Positions 1-6,057 of a stretch of DNA of 6,057 bases are shown one piece after another. Source of the DNA: Terriglobus sp. GTDB taxonomy: Bacteria > Acidobacteriota > Terriglobia > Terriglobales > Acidobacteriaceae. The notes under the pieces are model-generated. The model was not told the DNA's origin. It saw only the letters and a program-made list of their open reading frames with translations, and searched no databases. Every line of letters starts with the position of its first letter. Positions within the stretch are counted from its first letter, which is position 1. The DNA lies in assembly GCA_023265355.1 (NCBI GenBank), contig JAHFTZ010000164.1:1-6057 (forward strand), given 5' to 3'. The translations under genes and the position numbers were made by a program.

Positions 1-649
1 GCAGCATCCGATCAGGGCCACCGCGATACCAGTTGAATCCGATCCATGCGCCCGCGAGCAGCACGAGGACAGTCAACCACAGCCAACGTCGTCCTGATCG
101 AGCAGAAGGATCCGGGGAAGCCGCAGGGATCAAAGGCAGCGGAGGTGCAGGCGTTACGGACAGCATCTCCGAGAGCTTCAGCGACGCCTCATCGCTCTCT
201 GGCTCCGCTGAAGGAGCTTCCGATCGCTGCTCAAGCAGAGACACAGACCCATTCGTTGCCATTGCAGCATCTTCAGTCTTCCATGTGAAGACCGCACGGT
301 ACGACCCCGACGGCACATCGATGCGAACCTCTGGCGTTGCTTGGATCGACTGATAGTAAAGGGCGAGCCGCTTGCGAAGATCGGCAGCCCGAATGCGCAC
401 GACCGGATCTTCGCCGGGCTCGTAATCCGGTTTGCGGCCGAAGACTTCCTTGCCGATCACACGCTCCCGCAACAGAGCATCTTCGCCGGTCAGTGTGTGG
501 TCAACGATGTATTGCAGCAGATGCTGGCACTGCTGGGTCGTCCGCAGAGGTGAGCTGGACATGAGTTCATGAAGCGCCGCGTAGACGCGCTTTCGCTCGC
601 TCGCGGAGAAGACGTGAAGCTCTTCACCGTGAATGTCGCCCGCATGCAT
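1..649 (-). CDS. Membrane-anchored regulator-like protein (5' part of gene; 3' end outside window)
   Basis: Reading leftward from an ATG at 649, the frame is open for 216 codons to the window edge, with an in-frame stop upstream at 670-668. Residues about 11-122 form a compact domain: a segment containing RTTQQCQHLLQYIVDHTL (36-53), then LRERVIGKEVFGRKPDYEPG (60-79), DPVVRIRAADLRKRLALYY (81-99), ending VRIDVPSGSYRAVF (108-121). From memory, such blocks occur at the N-terminus of many unstudied acidobacterial membrane proteins and look like a DNA-binding or regulatory module; no function is proven. A Pro/Ser/Glu-rich linker (about 125-183) leads to one transmembrane helix (about 189-208). Arg184, Arg187 and Arg188 just before it imply a cytoplasmic N-terminus and a periplasmic C-terminal domain, which is cut off. 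GAGAG at 659-655, five bases before the ATG, supports this start; the only earlier candidate, GTG at 664, lacks a ribosome-binding site. It is divergent from the GH31 gene, so a role controlling that locus is plausible. The protein-coding call is firm; the function is not. Confidence 0.82.
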   Translation of the reverse strand, partial: MHAGDIHGEELHVFSASERKRVYAALHELMSSSPLRTTQQCQHLLQYIVDHTLTGEDALLRERVIGKEVFGRKPDYEPGEDPVVRIRAADLRKRLALYYQSIQATPEVRIDVPSGSYRAVFTWKTEDAAMATNGSVSLLEQRSEAPSAEPESDEASLKLSEMLSVTPAPPLPLIPAASPDPSARSGRRWLWLTVLVLLAGAWIGFNWYRGGPDRML

Positions 650-673
650 GACATCTCTCGCCACAATTCAGGT

Positions 674-702
674 ATGTTACCCCTCACAAACATCACGGTC
701 AA
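674..702 (-). promoter_or_regulatory. Sigma70-like promoter of the minus-strand gene
   Basis: On the minus strand TTGACC (702-697) is followed after exactly 17 bases by TAACAT (679-674). These match the -35 consensus in 5 of 6 positions and the -10 in 4 of 6, including the key first, second and last bases. Transcription would begin near 667, giving a leader of about 18 bases that includes the GAGAG ribosome-binding site at 659-655 before the ATG at 649. Spacing and placement make this the best promoter in the window, but it is a sequence match only. Confidence 0.6.
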
Positions 703-745
703 CGAACGAAATCAGGCACTTAGGAGAGGTTCTCCCCGGTTGACC
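697..745. repeat. Inverted repeat carrying two outward-facing -35-like boxes
   Basis: GGTCAAC at 697-703 and its exact reverse complement GTTGACC at 739-745 face each other across 35 bases. Each arm contains TTGACC reading outward, one toward the minus-strand gene and one toward the GH31 gene. Between them lies a shorter hyphenated repeat, GGAGA (723-727), spacer GGT, TCTCC (731-735). The layout may simply be two back-to-back promoters, or it may include a protein-binding site from which both genes are controlled. Seven-base arms can arise by chance. Confidence 0.4.
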
Positions 746-769
746 ACTGTAACGCACCTTGTGTGTCGT
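740..769 (+). promoter_or_regulatory. Possible weak promoter toward the GH31 gene
   Basis: TTGACC at 740-745 is a good -35 box. The best -10 candidate at acceptable spacing, TGTCGT at 764-769 (18-base gap), matches TATAAT at only three positions. An alternative pair is TTGTGT (759-764) with TCTAGT (783-788), also 18 bases apart, whose -10 would lie in the 16-bp palindrome. A good -35 with a poor -10 would fit a promoter that needs an activator, but this is inference; the start of transcription cannot be fixed by eye. Confidence 0.25.
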
Positions 770-770
770 G

Positions 771-786
771 TAGACGCGCGCGTCTA
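771..786. promoter_or_regulatory. Perfect 16-bp palindrome, candidate operator
   Basis: TAGACGCG at 771-778 is followed directly by its reverse complement CGCGTCTA at 779-786, with no spacer; the symmetry stops at the next base on each side. It lies 77 bases before the GH31 start, 26 bases past the TTGACC box at 740-745, and thus around the likely -10/+1 region. That position and the CG-centred two-fold symmetry suit a dimeric repressor or activator site. There is no T-run after it, so it is not an intrinsic terminator. The binding protein is unknown. Confidence 0.45.
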
Positions 787-853
787 GTGCGTAAGTCCTG
801 GGAAGAGCCTGGCGATTAAGTCGCGAAGGCGAGCGCAGGACGGAAAGACATTT

Positions 854-858
854 GGAGG
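854..858 (+). promoter_or_regulatory. Ribosome-binding site that decides the TTG start of GH31
   Basis: GGAGG lies only four bases before TTG at 863, a slightly short gap. No ATG or GTG occurs in this frame between the upstream stop at 785-787 and the TTG, and the next candidate, GTG at 890, has no well-placed site of its own. TTG also gives the protein an Arg-containing signal-peptide n-region. Confidence 0.65.
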
Positions 859-862
859 CAGC

Positions 863-3241
863 TTGGGAGTTCGAACAATTTCGCGCGGAGTGGTCCGCCA
901 TGCACTGGTTGGATCTGGTTTTCTGGCACTCTGCTTCTCCATCCCTGCGCAGCAGGTCTTGCAGCGTGGCCCGGTCACAATCTCCGTTGAGCCTTATGCG
1001 CCGAACATCCTGCGCGTCAGCTTGAGCCTCCGGCACGACGATGCGATAGCAGGCCCGGGATTCGGAATCCGCTCCAAGCCCTCCGAAACCGGATGGACGA
1101 AGAGCTCTGGCAACGACGGTGACGGGATGATCTCCTCTGTATTAAGAGTCCACGTCGCTCCTCAGGGACCGAAGCGTCCGGCGACCGGAACACAGGGCGA
1201 CATCTCCCGCTTCTTCGGTGGGTCCGTGCCGTGGGTCGGTCTGAAGATCGCGACCGCCGACGGGAAGTCGCTCGTTGATCTACAGAACTGGGGGATGGCT
1301 GTACCGAACTATAAAGATGGAACCGCTGGTCTGAACTACGATCGCCGACCGTCCGATCCGCCGTTTTACACCGTGAGCGCGAGCTTCTCCGCCGCCGACG
1401 ACGAGCACGACTATGGCATGGGGCAGAACCAGGAAGGCGAACTGGATCACCGCGGCCACGTGCTGCACTGCGCCCATGACTATAACGCCCCCGGCGGGCA
1501 AAGCGTCTGTGTCCCATTCCTGGTAACGAATAAAGGCTACGGTCTGATCTGGGACAATCCCTCGAAGACGACGGCCTCCTTCGGCTTCAACGGCCAGAAC
1601 ACCTTCTCTAGCGAAGTCGGACAGCGGGTCAGCTTCTTCGTGATCGCTGGCGACTACGACGCGATCTATCGCGGCTACCGTCTGCTCACGGGAGACACTC
1701 CCATTCCGCCGAAGTCCGCCTTCGGCTACATCCAGAGCAAGCAGCGCTATACCTCGCAGGCTGAGCTGTTGGGCGTGGCGCATGGCTACCGCGATCGGCA
1801 CCTTCCCATCGACGACCTCGTCATCGACTGGTTCCACTACACCAAAATGGGCGAGATGGACATGGATGCGGCGAAGTGGCCGGACCCTATCGCCATGAAC
1901 CGCGAACTCCACTCCATGAACTTCCACACCATGATCAGCGTCTGGCCACGCTTCGTTCCAGAAAGCCGCTACTACAGCACGGTTCTGAAAAATGGCTGGT
2001 TCATGCACCTGGCCGACGGCACGCCAACGAACGGTCTGCCCTACGACCGGGCGGGCGCCGACATCGATACGACCAACCCCGAAGCAGCCAAGTGGTACTG
2101 GAGTGTTGTGAAGGAGAACTACGTTTCAAAGGGCTTCGACGCCTTCTGGGCGGACGAGACCGAACCCGACCTTCCTCCCAATGGCAGCTACTTCCACGTA
2201 GGCCCCGGCACGCAGTTCTTCAATGTCTATCCGCTCTTCCATACGGCCGCGTTCTACGACGGGATGCGGCGCGACACGAAGCAGAGAGCGGTCATTCTCG
2301 CGCGCGACAGCTACCTCGGCGCGCAGCACAACGGCGCAATCTTCTGGTCCAGCGACATCTCTCCTACCTGGGACGTGCTGAAGCGACAGGTGCCGACCGG
2401 GATCAACTTTGTCGCGAGCGGTATGCCCTACTGGTCCACCGATATCGGTGGATGGCAGTACCTGCCCGGCACACACAAGCCTGCGCATCCTCCGCTTCTC
2501 GATCCGAGCGACGCACGCGACAACGTCGGCGGTTATGACGACTATCCGGAGCTCTACACACGCTGGTTTCAGTACGGCGCATTTCAGCCGAACTTCCGTT
2601 CGCACGGATCGCGTCCGCAGAACGAGGTCTGGACTTACGGCAAGCAGGCAGAGCCGATCCTGAGCAAGTATCTGCGGCTGCGCTACCAGTTGATGCCCTA
2701 CATCTACTCGCTCGGCTATGCGGCCAATCAGACCGGCTCTCCCTTTATGCGCGGCCTGTTCCTGGACTTTGGCAACGATCCTCAGACCGCAAACATCGGG
2801 GATGAGTACATGTTCGGTCCGGCGCTCCTGGTGGCACCGGTTACTGAACAAGGCGCGATCACGCGCAAGGTCTATCTCCCGGCTGGCAACGATTGGTACA
2901 ACTTCTGGACCAATGAGCGGCTTAAGGGCGGCCAATGGATTACGGCGTCCGCCCCCATCGATACGATTCCGCTCTTCGTCCGCGCGGGTTCGATCCTGCC
3001 TCTCGGCTCGGTCGTAGAGAGCACACAGGACAAGCAGACCATCGCCAAGGTCCGCGTCTATCCCGGCGCGGAGGGAAGATTCACGCTATACGACGATGAC
3101 GGAACCACCTACGCCTACGAGCACGGTACGAAGAAGCTGACAGAACTTCACTGGGACGACGCAGCAGGCAAGCTGACCCAGAGCGGAGCCAGGGCATGGA
3201 GCGCACCGGATCAGAGCATCGTGGAGGTCGTCGGTCGATGA
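863..3241 (+). CDS. Secreted glycoside hydrolase family 31, alpha-xylosidase/alpha-glucosidase type
   Basis: A complete 792-residue exo-acting retaining alpha-glycosidase, predicted to be periplasmic, removing terminal alpha-linked xylose or glucose from oligosaccharides. A signal peptide spans about residues 1-29 (Arg4, Arg8, Arg12, hydrophobic 14-27, cleavage near IPA|QQ). Cys24 is not in a proper lipobox, so lipid anchoring is unlikely. An N-terminal beta-sandwich (about 33-275) precedes the (beta/alpha)8 barrel (about 285-620). Barrel motifs include LVIDWFHYTKMG (319-330), WADETEPD (429-436) with nucleophile Asp431, FWSSDISPTW (494-503) with acid/base Asp498, PYWSTDIGGW (522-531) and FRSHGSRP (578-585). 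A C-terminal beta domain and a DUF5110-like module (about 728-790, VYPGAEGRFTLYDDDG) finish it; length and end VEVVGR look intact. The EPD-type nucleophile motif resembles Cellvibrio/Bacteroides xyloglucan alpha-xylosidases more than FDMNE-type glucosidases, but no PA14 insert is present. Family is certain; substrate is inferred. The receptor gene follows after 167 bases with no evident terminator, suggesting cotranscription. Confidence 0.93.
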   Translation: MGVRTISRGVVRHALVGSGFLALCFSIPAQQVLQRGPVTISVEPYAPNILRVSLSLRHDDAIAGPGFGIRSKPSETGWTKSSGNDGDGMISSVLRVHVAPQGPKRPATGTQGDISRFFGGSVPWVGLKIATADGKSLVDLQNWGMAVPNYKDGTAGLNYDRRPSDPPFYTVSASFSAADDEHDYGMGQNQEGELDHRGHVLHCAHDYNAPGGQSVCVPFLVTNKGYGLIWDNPSKTTASFGFNGQNTFSSEVGQRVSFFVIAGDYDAIYRGYRLLTGDTPIPPKSAFGYIQSKQRYTSQAELLGVAHGYRDRHLPIDDLVIDWFHYTKMGEMDMDAAKWPDPIAMNRELHSMNFHTMISVWPRFVPESRYYSTVLKNGWFMHLADGTPTNGLPYDRAGADIDTTNPEAAKWYWSVVKENYVSKGFDAFWADETEPDLPPNGSYFHVGPGTQFFNVYPLFHTAAFYDGMRRDTKQRAVILARDSYLGAQHNGAIFWSSDISPTWDVLKRQVPTGINFVASGMPYWSTDIGGWQYLPGTHKPAHPPLLDPSDARDNVGGYDDYPELYTRWFQYGAFQPNFRSHGSRPQNEVWTYGKQAEPILSKYLRLRYQLMPYIYSLGYAANQTGSPFMRGLFLDFGNDPQTANIGDEYMFGPALLVAPVTEQGAITRKVYLPAGNDWYNFWTNERLKGGQWITASAPIDTIPLFVRAGSILPLGSVVESTQDKQTIAKVRVYPGAEGRFTLYDDDGTTYAYEHGTKKLTELHWDDAAGKLTQSGARAWSAPDQSIVEVVGR

Positions 3242-3392
3242 TCCAGCACCTCAAATCTGGGGCGAAGACGGTCACGGGATTTGGACCACTTCCGCCCTGA
3301 CCGGCAGCTCCTTCGACCACTTCTCGACCTACAACCTGGAGTTCCGGCGGTCTGATGACCGGAGCCGATCTCAAAGACAAAGCAGCAACTGA
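3240..3392 (+). pseudogene. Possible gene-end relic between GH31 and the receptor gene
   Basis: The gap 3242-3408 has no intact gene, but the frame of bases 3240-3242, shifted +1 from GH31, is open for 50 codons to TGA at 3390-3392. It reads as protein-like sequence, including IWGEDGHGIWTTSALTG and then SSFDHFSTYNLEFRR. From about 3297 to 3350 the codons end almost entirely in C or G (GCC CTG ACC GGC AGC TCC TTC GAC), as in the neighbouring genes; the last 13 codons look less coding-like. There is no start codon or ribosome-binding site, and the GH31 protein already ends in a normal-looking tail, so this is more likely the 3' end of a deleted or decayed gene than a GH31 extension. I do not recognise the family. 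Chance openness remains possible at this length. Confidence 0.35.
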
Positions 3393-3394
3393 TG

Positions 3395-3401
3395 AAGGAG
3401 G
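3395..3401 (+). promoter_or_regulatory. Strong ribosome-binding site of the receptor gene
   Basis: AAGGAGG ends seven bases before the ATG at 3409. It is near-perfect in sequence and spacing and fixes that start, which is followed at once by a clear signal peptide (MKLKK then a hydrophobic stretch). It suggests stronger translation of the receptor than of the TTG-started GH31. Confidence 0.85.
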
Positions 3402-3408
3402 CAGTTTT

Positions 3409-6057
3409 ATGAAACTCAAAAAAGGGTTTTCAATCTCGCAGTCTGTTCTTGCACTCCTGGCATGGCTTGTGCTGGTGTGTGGAGTTTCCCCAAGCGCCTT
3501 TGCCCAGACGACCGCCAGCCTCTCTGGTAACGTGCAGGACGCAAGCGGAGCCACCATTCCCAACGCCCACGTCATCCTTACCAATGTTGCCAGTAAGGAC
3601 AAACGAGAGCTGGAGACGAACACCAGCGGTTATTTCACCTTTGCCGGTATCATCCCGGGAACCTACACCGTCGAGATCTCCGCCCCCGGCTTTCGCGGTC
3701 TCCGTCAAGCGGACGTCGTGGTAAATCCCGGCGATGTCCGCGCCCTGCAGAACCTTGCTCTTGAAGTCAGTGGTGGCAATCAGTCTGTGACGGTACAGAG
3801 CGCGGCAAGCGAGATTGCACCCGAAGACTCCGGCGAACGCTCTGCCCTCCTCAGCATGCAGGACATCGCACGCCTGCCGATCCAGAGCCGGAATATGTCC
3901 GAACTGCTCAAGATCCTTCCCGGTGTGACTACGACGGCAAGCGGTACAGGAAACGGCACCGGCTTTGACTTCACGGATACAGGATCGTCAGGGTCTGCTG
4001 TGGGCGTTGGACTTAACGCCAACGGCGCGCCCTATCGTGGCGGCACGGCCTATCTGCTGGATGGTGCGAGCATCATCGATCCTGGCTGCGCCTGCTGGTC
4101 GATCGCCTCCGTGAACCCCGACATGACCCAGGAGGTCAAGGTACAGACCTCCAACTTCGGCGCCGACGCGCCACAAGGTCCGGTCGTCATCAATATCATC
4201 AGCCGCTCCGGTACTGCTGACTTCCACGGACAGGCCTATTTGTATGCACGCAACGGCGTACTCAATGCGAATACATGGCAGGACAAAAACAGCACAACGC
4301 CTACACCTCGCCCCGAGGCTTCGTACTACTATCCCGGCGGCAGCGTCAGCGGTCCCATCCTGATTCCGCGTACCAACTTCAATCACAACCGCAAGCTCAT
4401 CTTCTGGGCCGGATTCGAGGCGTTCCGGCAGAATCTCCCGGCATCCTCACCGCTTACGTCCTATGTACCTACGGCGGCAATGCGTGCGGGTAACTTCAGC
4501 CTCTCCGATCCATCCAACGCCGCACTCTGCGCAAAGAGCACGGGGAACGACTTCTGCCAGTCTTTGAACGGCGGATTTGCCCCTGATGGAACAGCCCTCT
4601 CTGGCACACAGATCCCGACACAATATATGGATCCAGGAGCGCTCGCTCTCCTGGAGTTGTTCCCCGCAGCAAACGTCGATCCCGCCACCAACGCAGCCGG
4701 ATACAACTACTTTCTTCAGCCAAGTAACACGCACAACGGCTACATCTATCGTGGCCGTGTCGACTACAACATCAACGACAGCAACAAGGTCTTCGTCAGC
4801 TACCAATACGGCAGCGACTCCGCAACCAGCGTCGCTCACATCTACTTCAACCCCGCCAATGCAGTGGCCTATCCCGGCGGCCCTTTGATCAGCCCCGTTC
4901 ATTCGAACGTTTTGAGCGGCAGCTACATTCATGTCTTTTCATCCTCCGCGACCAACGAACTCCGCATCTCCGGCGGCTGGTTGGATAATCCCTACTCCAC
5001 CTCCAACCTGCAGGCCATGTACAACAGCACCATCGGCTATCCCTACGGAAGCGTTTACAACACCGCGTCGCTCGTGGCTCCCGGCATCAACTCTCCGGGT
5101 GCGCGTACTCTGCCGGACATCTCGCAGCCGGACCTATTCCAGCAGGGCGGCACCTTCAACTCCATCAAGAAATCGCCCTCCGTCTCCGACGACTTCACCT
5201 TCGTCTACAAGACGCACACCTTCAAGATGGGCGGGTTCTGGAGCCGTGGTGGCAACAAGCAGGGAACGTATGGTTTCACGAACGGATCGCTCTCTTACGC
5301 CAGCGGCGCTAAGAGCGATCAGACTACCGGTCTCACCATTGGCACTGTAAATCCGTTGGCGAACTTTCTCATGGGTATCACCAGCGGCTTCTCCCAGAAC
5401 AACAGTAGCCCCATCAACGATCTGTACTACAACACGGGTGCTGGCTATGTTCTGGACAACTGGAAGATCAAGCCCCGTCTCACACTCAACCTGGGTCTGC
5501 GCCTGGAGCACCTGGGACGCTGGAAGGATTCAGCCGGTATCGGTCTCGCCACATGGAAACCGGAACGATATGCCGCCGATATCGCCTCAAACAAGGTTTA
5601 CCCAGGCGTCTACTGGCATGCGATCGATAGCAGCATTCCGGTCAGCGGATCGCCAATTCAATCCATTTACCTGGAGCCTCGCCTGGGTTTGGCCTATGAC
5701 GTACGCGGTAACGGAGCAACGGTTGTGCGCGGTGGTTGGGCAGCATACCGCTGGAACGATCAGTACAACGATTACGCAGGTCCTCTCACAACTTCTCTGG
5801 GAGTGAAGACCTTCAACTCCAACAGCGGGCAGGCGATCACCCTCAAGGAGATCGGCGCTCTTGGCGCAAATGCTGCCAGCCTCGGTTCCCTGCCTTCGAG
5901 CGTCTTCGCCACAGACCAGAACGATGACAAAACCGGCGTGACCTACGCCTACAACATGACCATCTCGCAGCGTCTGCCGCACGCTATGTTGTTGGAAGTC
6001 GCCTATGTTGGAAACCGCACGCAGAATATCCTTCTTGGTGGTCAGAGCAATGGCTCG
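3409..6057 (+). CDS. TonB-dependent-receptor-like outer-membrane protein, Oar type (3' end outside window)
   Basis: The frame is open from ATG at 3409 to the window edge, 883 residues without a stop. The signal peptide covers residues 1-32 (MKLKK, hydrophobic 12-25, cleavage SAFA|Q). Residues about 36-120 form a carboxypeptidase-regulatory-like beta-sandwich (SLSGNVQDASGATIPNAHV, NTSGYFTFAGIIPGTYTVEI). A plug-like region (about 145-268) has IARLPIQSRNMSELLKILPG, YLLDGASIIDPG and the usual plug-to-barrel passage VINIISRSGTADFHGQAY (260-277). The barrel follows, with KTHTFKMGGFW (601-611), YVLDNWKIKPRLTLNLGLRL (680-699) and, near the edge, SQRLPHAMLLEVAYVGNRTQ (853-872). Such proteins are usually about 1000-1200 residues, so perhaps 150-300 are missing. 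No clear TonB box is visible, as is common for this type. Unusual details are a CACW motif (Cys227, Cys229) and another cysteine pair (Cys374, Cys383). Next to a periplasmic GH31, uptake of an oligosaccharide is the likely job; the ligand is unknown. Confidence 0.9.
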   Translation, partial: MKLKKGFSISQSVLALLAWLVLVCGVSPSAFAQTTASLSGNVQDASGATIPNAHVILTNVASKDKRELETNTSGYFTFAGIIPGTYTVEISAPGFRGLRQADVVVNPGDVRALQNLALEVSGGNQSVTVQSAASEIAPEDSGERSALLSMQDIARLPIQSRNMSELLKILPGVTTTASGTGNGTGFDFTDTGSSGSAVGVGLNANGAPYRGGTAYLLDGASIIDPGCACWSIASVNPDMTQEVKVQTSNFGADAPQGPVVINIISRSGTADFHGQAYLYARNGVLNANTWQDKNSTTPTPRPEASYYYPGGSVSGPILIPRTNFNHNRKLIFWAGFEAFRQNLPASSPLTSYVPTAAMRAGNFSLSDPSNAALCAKSTGNDFCQSLNGGFAPDGTALSGTQIPTQYMDPGALALLELFPAANVDPATNAAGYNYFLQPSNTHNGYIYRGRVDYNINDSNKVFVSYQYGSDSATSVAHIYFNPANAVAYPGGPLISPVHSNVLSGSYIHVFSSSATNELRISGGWLDNPYSTSNLQAMYNSTIGYPYGSVYNTASLVAPGINSPGARTLPDISQPDLFQQGGTFNSIKKSPSVSDDFTFVYKTHTFKMGGFWSRGGNKQGTYGFTNGSLSYASGAKSDQTTGLTIGTVNPLANFLMGITSGFSQNNSSPINDLYYNTGAGYVLDNWKIKPRLTLNLGLRLEHLGRWKDSAGIGLATWKPERYAADIASNKVYPGVYWHAIDSSIPVSGSPIQSIYLEPRLGLAYDVRGNGATVVRGGWAAYRWNDQYNDYAGPLTTSLGVKTFNSNSGQAITLKEIGALGANAASLGSLPSSVFATDQNDDKTGVTYAYNMTISQRLPHAMLLEVAYVGNRTQNILLGGQSNGS

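Noticed and set aside
33..353. Plus-strand frames in the left 560 bases
   Set aside because: They lie antisense to the minus-strand membrane protein, whose domain, linker and transmembrane helix are coherent; the plus-strand products are Ser/Gly/Ala-rich noise.
581..590. GTAGACGCGC, a 10-base match to the left part of the palindrome at 770-779
   Set aside because: It sits inside the coding sequence of the minus-strand gene, where the codons explain it, and lacks the second half of the palindrome; as an operator half-site it is weak on its own.
932..934. Cys24 of the GH31 signal peptide as a lipoprotein attachment site
   Set aside because: The preceding residues are LAL, so the position just before Cys is Leu rather than Gly, Ala or Ser; IPA|QQ at residue 29 is a better signal peptidase I site.
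677..1036. Minus-strand frame of 119 codons across the divergent intergenic region
   Set aside because: It would run through the promoter region and the GH31 signal-peptide sequence; no ribosome-binding site and no recognisable product.
1280..2008. Open frame (242 codons) on the minus strand opposite the GH31 N-terminal and early barrel part
   Set aside because: Same shadow effect; low-complexity Val/Ala/Gly/Arg-rich product with no domain features.
2126..2935. Long open frame (269 codons) on the minus strand opposite GH31
   Set aside because: It is an antisense shadow of a gene with strong C/G third-position bias; the plus strand there encodes unmistakable GH31 motifs, and the minus product has no recognisable domain or ribosome-binding site.
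3348..3361. Hairpin CGGTC-TGAT-GACCG as a terminator after GH31
   Set aside because: The stem is only five base pairs and no T-run follows, so it does not meet the form of an intrinsic terminator; it also lies within the coding-like relic.
3081..3623. Minus-strand frame of 180 codons crossing the GH31-receptor gap
   Set aside because: It overlaps the GH31 C-terminal module and the receptor signal peptide antisense, and its product is Arg/Ser-rich with no motif; the plus-strand reading explains the region better.

Overview
The window looks like a carbohydrate-use locus from an Acidobacteriota genome, most likely the Terriglobus/Granulicella/Edaphobacter type of soil acidobacteria. Three things point there: a moderately high G+C with strong C/G third-position bias; a very large outer-membrane receptor that pairs a carboxypeptidase-regulatory-like N-terminal domain with a degenerate TonB plug and barrel (an Oar-like layout greatly expanded in that phylum); and a membrane-anchored regulator-like protein whose N-terminal block resembles a family I recall from acidobacterial genomes. 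This is judged by eye; no search was run.

Layout. (1) Bases 1-649, minus strand: 5' part of a gene that runs off the left edge. It encodes a soluble N-terminal domain, a Pro/Ser/Glu-rich linker and one transmembrane helix. (2) Bases 650-862: divergent intergenic region. It holds a good sigma70-type promoter for the minus-strand gene, a second outward-facing -35-like box, a small hyphenated inverted repeat and a perfect 16-bp palindrome upstream of the plus-strand gene. (3) Bases 863-3241, plus: a complete, secreted glycoside hydrolase family 31 enzyme (792 aa, TTG start) with both catalytic aspartates. (4) Bases 3242-3408: gap without an intact gene, but with about 50 codons of coding-like sequence in a different frame from GH31, probably the relic of a gene end. 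(5) Bases 3409-6057, plus: a TonB-dependent-receptor-like outer-membrane protein, open at the right edge (883 residues visible), with a strong ribosome-binding site.

How the parts fit (inference): the receptor would bind and import an oligosaccharide, the periplasmic GH31 exo-enzyme would remove terminal alpha-linked xylose or glucose, and the divergent membrane protein would be placed to sense a periplasmic signal and act on the shared promoter region. This is a small acidobacterial counterpart of a Bacteroidetes polysaccharide-utilisation locus. No RNA gene, CRISPR array, insertion sequence or convincing intrinsic terminator was seen.
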